DNA from: Chromera velia
Taxonomy: Eukaryota; Sar; Chromeraceae
DNA: 28,832 bases
Reading direction: 5' to 3'
Assembly (NCBI GenBank): GCA_018398765.1
Contig: JAHBMJ010001058.1
Span: 7,501 to 36,332, forward strand
A program made the translations under genes and the position numbers. Below the pieces are notes generated by a model, which saw only the letters and a program-made list of their open reading frames with translations, ran no database searches and had not been told where the DNA came from. Positions 26,732 to 28,832 of this stretch are shown piece by piece; position 1 is the first letter of the stretch; each line of letters starts with the position of its first letter.

Positions 26732-28832
26732 TCAACTCAGTCCCATCAAAACCTTTTCTCTCTCTCTTTCGAATTCTTGAACCATCTTAGGCAAGTCAAT
26801 CTCTTCCTCTGACAACCAGGCAAACGTTCCGTCGTCGAACGAGACTCGGTACGTTTCCTTGCCGTCTCGAATTCCACTCGCAGAGATACGGACTGGCGAA
26901 GGGCCCTTCCGTCGGGCTCCCCGCTTCCACCCTTCCACTGCCTGAGCAGGTACTTCCAACTCATCTCCCAGTCCCAACTCATCCAACAAATCCTCCAACT
27001 CTGGATCTTCTGCCAATCGAAAGTCCGATCGAGGAGTGCCTGGTGGAATGATTACTCCTTCTTTTTCAGATGATCTTCTCGTCTCCGCAGCTGCTCTCTC
27101 CTCCTCCTGCTGTCTCTCTTCTCTTGGCAGTGCAGAGTCTTTTTCTGCCTCACTCTCCTCACTTTTTTCACTTTCTTCCTTTTCTCCATCTTTTGGCTCC
27201 CACAATTGCAATCTGTCTGAACTCACCACGTCCCTCTTCTTTCCTCCTAGGGGCCTGATCACGGTCACATATGGTCTGTTCCTCGGTGTCCCTACGACCA
27301 CATAGGTTCCTTCTGCTCTCACCTCGAAGGCGGGTTGCTTCCCCATCGGATTAGGAGGTCTGCGCAGGAACACACGGTCCCCTAGACGGAATCTTCGCGT
27401 CATCGGAGGGGGATTACGCCTTTCCCTTGCTTGCCTCTCTTTCTCTGCTCTCATGACGGCTCTGTCGATCTTCTGCACACGTTCTTGTCGAATAAATCTG
27501 TAGTAGTCGTCATAACCAGTGCATTGACAGCAATAATTGTAATTGCAATAATTACAAATAATTGGGAGCAATAATTCATTGCAAGTTCTTAGCTCATTGC
27601 AATTTATTGCAATAATTGTATACAATTTTAAAATTGAGAGTCTGAGGTGTTTTATTGGGCTCAAAACTAGTAAAAAACAAGGCCAAACGCGTGTTATAAG
27701 GCGCCAAAGCGATCAAGCATACACGCGGTGCAAAGTGGGCGCGGTGTGCGCGCAGTGCGACTGCTTTGCACGCAATTAAGCCGCGTAAACCAACGAAACA
27801 CGCGTACGTGTATGTACAATACTGTTACATGTATGTATTTATGGAAACGGCTTGGTTTTCTGTTGTTGTCTGTTGTTTGGCAGCTTCAGCCGACTAAGTA
27901 AAGCAAATGAGCAGCCGACTAAGTAAGTTTTTACTGCTTATACGTACAGTTGTGCAATTTTCATGTTATGAACCATACATGAAAGTGTGTTCATATTCTT
28001 CATCATTCATATTGAATTCTAAGTTTATATTTTCTATGTTAAAAAATAAAAATAGTTATTGTTGAATATATTACAGGTATTAATACCAAGTAATAGCTTA
28101 GTAAATTTATTTAAATGAGTTGTATAACTTAGTATAACTCCTTTCAAAGATTTTAAATTCATTTGTATAAGTATTAAAATACTGTACATCATATTGAATA
28201 TGCATAAAAAAACACAAAAATGTTATTAATAGTCCTTTAAACACCCTAAAGCACCTAGAAAAATTAAATTTTTGTTTTATAGGCAATTATTGGCAATTAA
28301 TTGCAACTATTGCAATAATTGTTTGCATCAAACTGGTCAAAGCAATTTATTTGCAATTTATTTGTTTAATGCACTGGTCATAACAGACAGGCGGAGACCT
28401 CGCTCCCTCAGGCGGTGGTTGCACACGCAGCACTGACTGCGGTGTGTGAGCAAACAACAATTCAAAGGGAGAAAGACCTGTCTCGGCATGGGAAGCAGTG
28501 CGGTATGCTGCGTTGTACGGCTGGAGATAGAGATCCCAATCCCCTTTCTCTTGATCTAGCTGCTTCCCCACTCCCTCAGCCCACGAACGATTGAATCGCT
28601 CAGGGATGCCGTTTGCCTGTGGATGATACCCTGTTGTGGTATGGTGACGGACCTTTATGAGGGTAAGGAGCTCCCTCACAATCTCGCTAAGGAAGTTCGT
28701 CCCCCTGTCCGACACCAACTCCTCGATAAAGCCATACCTGCAGATGATCTCCTCGAAAAGAATCTTTGCAACAACCCATGCGGGGACCTCTGGCAAGGCA
28801 AAGGTCTCTGGCCATCGTGTGAGGGCACACGT
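26732..28832 (-). pseudogene. Ty3/gypsy-type integrase, split by a transposon and open at the window edge
   Basis: The core part, from 28832 to 28385, reads RWPETF, then VSDRGTNFLSEIV with the second catalytic Asp, then HHTTTGYHPQANG and IPERFNRSW with the catalytic Glu. The first Asp, RNase H and reverse transcriptase would lie beyond the right edge. After an 860-bp insertion (27517-28376) the frame resumes with a basic helix, RFRLGDRVFLRRPP and a GPY/F-like module ending SSDRLQLWEP. An acidic Glu/Lys-rich linker follows, then GKETYRVSFDDGTFAWL, a Tudor/chromo-like strand pattern that could direct integration to chromatin. The stop is at 26732. Apart from the insertion I see no other stop or frameshift, so the element was probably intact when hit. 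Confidence 0.88.
27517..28376. mobile_element. 860-bp non-autonomous hAT transposon inside the integrase gene
   Basis: The ends are CAGTGCATT(G/A)A inverted repeats (27517 onward, and the reverse complement ending at 28376). They are flanked by a perfect 8-bp target duplication, GTCATAAC (27509-27516 and 28377-28384). The CAGTG start and 8-bp duplication are the hAT signature. The element has no transposase frame and is AT-rich. The outer 100-150 bp at each end are packed with GCAATAATTG/TTGCAATTA-like words, likely subterminal transposase-binding sites. A short direct repeat (CAGCCGACTAAGTAA) lies near 27887 and 27912. It separates two parts of one integrase frame. Confidence 0.95.

Overview
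This is a nuclear eukaryotic window, most likely from a protist with a repeat-rich genome. The evidence is spliceosomal GT-AG introns, exons with shared splice-site context, an exosome nuclease gene, an LTR retrotransposon, hAT-like DNA transposons and long simple-sequence tracts. The word TGCATGCA is scattered through the intergenic DNA, as it is in alveolates. Together with the secreted protein genes this makes a chromerid-type alveolate alga my best guess, but a weak one. There is no bacterial-style operon, CRISPR array or rRNA.

I support four host genes. (1) Positions 1-1295, minus strand: the 5' part of an Rrp6/EXOSC10 exosome 3'-5' exonuclease, running off the left edge. (2) 12722-14755, minus, four exons: a secreted 302-residue protein whose middle resembles the membrane-inserting region of aerolysin-type beta proteins. 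(3) 15503-17175, plus, two exons: a secreted 272-residue protein divergent from (2), with a similar layout. The two starts are about 750 bp apart. (4) 23716-23997, plus: a small glycine-rich membrane protein with an acidic tail.

The rest is mobile or repetitive DNA. From 2.4 to 7.2 kb, on the minus strand, lie two decayed Ulp1/C48-type cysteine protease regions and an unrecognised long reading frame split by one in-frame TAA, separated by a foldback cluster and a 46-bp minisatellite. A GGAT tract (8.3-9.0 kb), a tandem duplication (10.2-10.65 kb) and a 640-bp inverted-repeat transposon with an 8-bp target duplication (11.1-11.7 kb) follow.

From 17.6 to 23.3 kb a hairpin-forming satellite with monomers of about 61-80 bp appears as four separated blocks. 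They are separated by insertions with inverted-repeat ends, one of which carries a clear target duplication lying inside a satellite monomer. A polypyrimidine tract of about 630 bp lies at 24.6-25.3 kb. The right end (26105-28832) is the 3' half of a Ty3/gypsy-like retrotransposon on the minus strand: integrase, a Tudor/chromo-like tail, a polypurine tract and a 500-bp LTR. Its integrase frame is broken by an 860-bp non-autonomous hAT element with a perfect 8-bp target duplication, and the lengths fit exact interruption of one frame.
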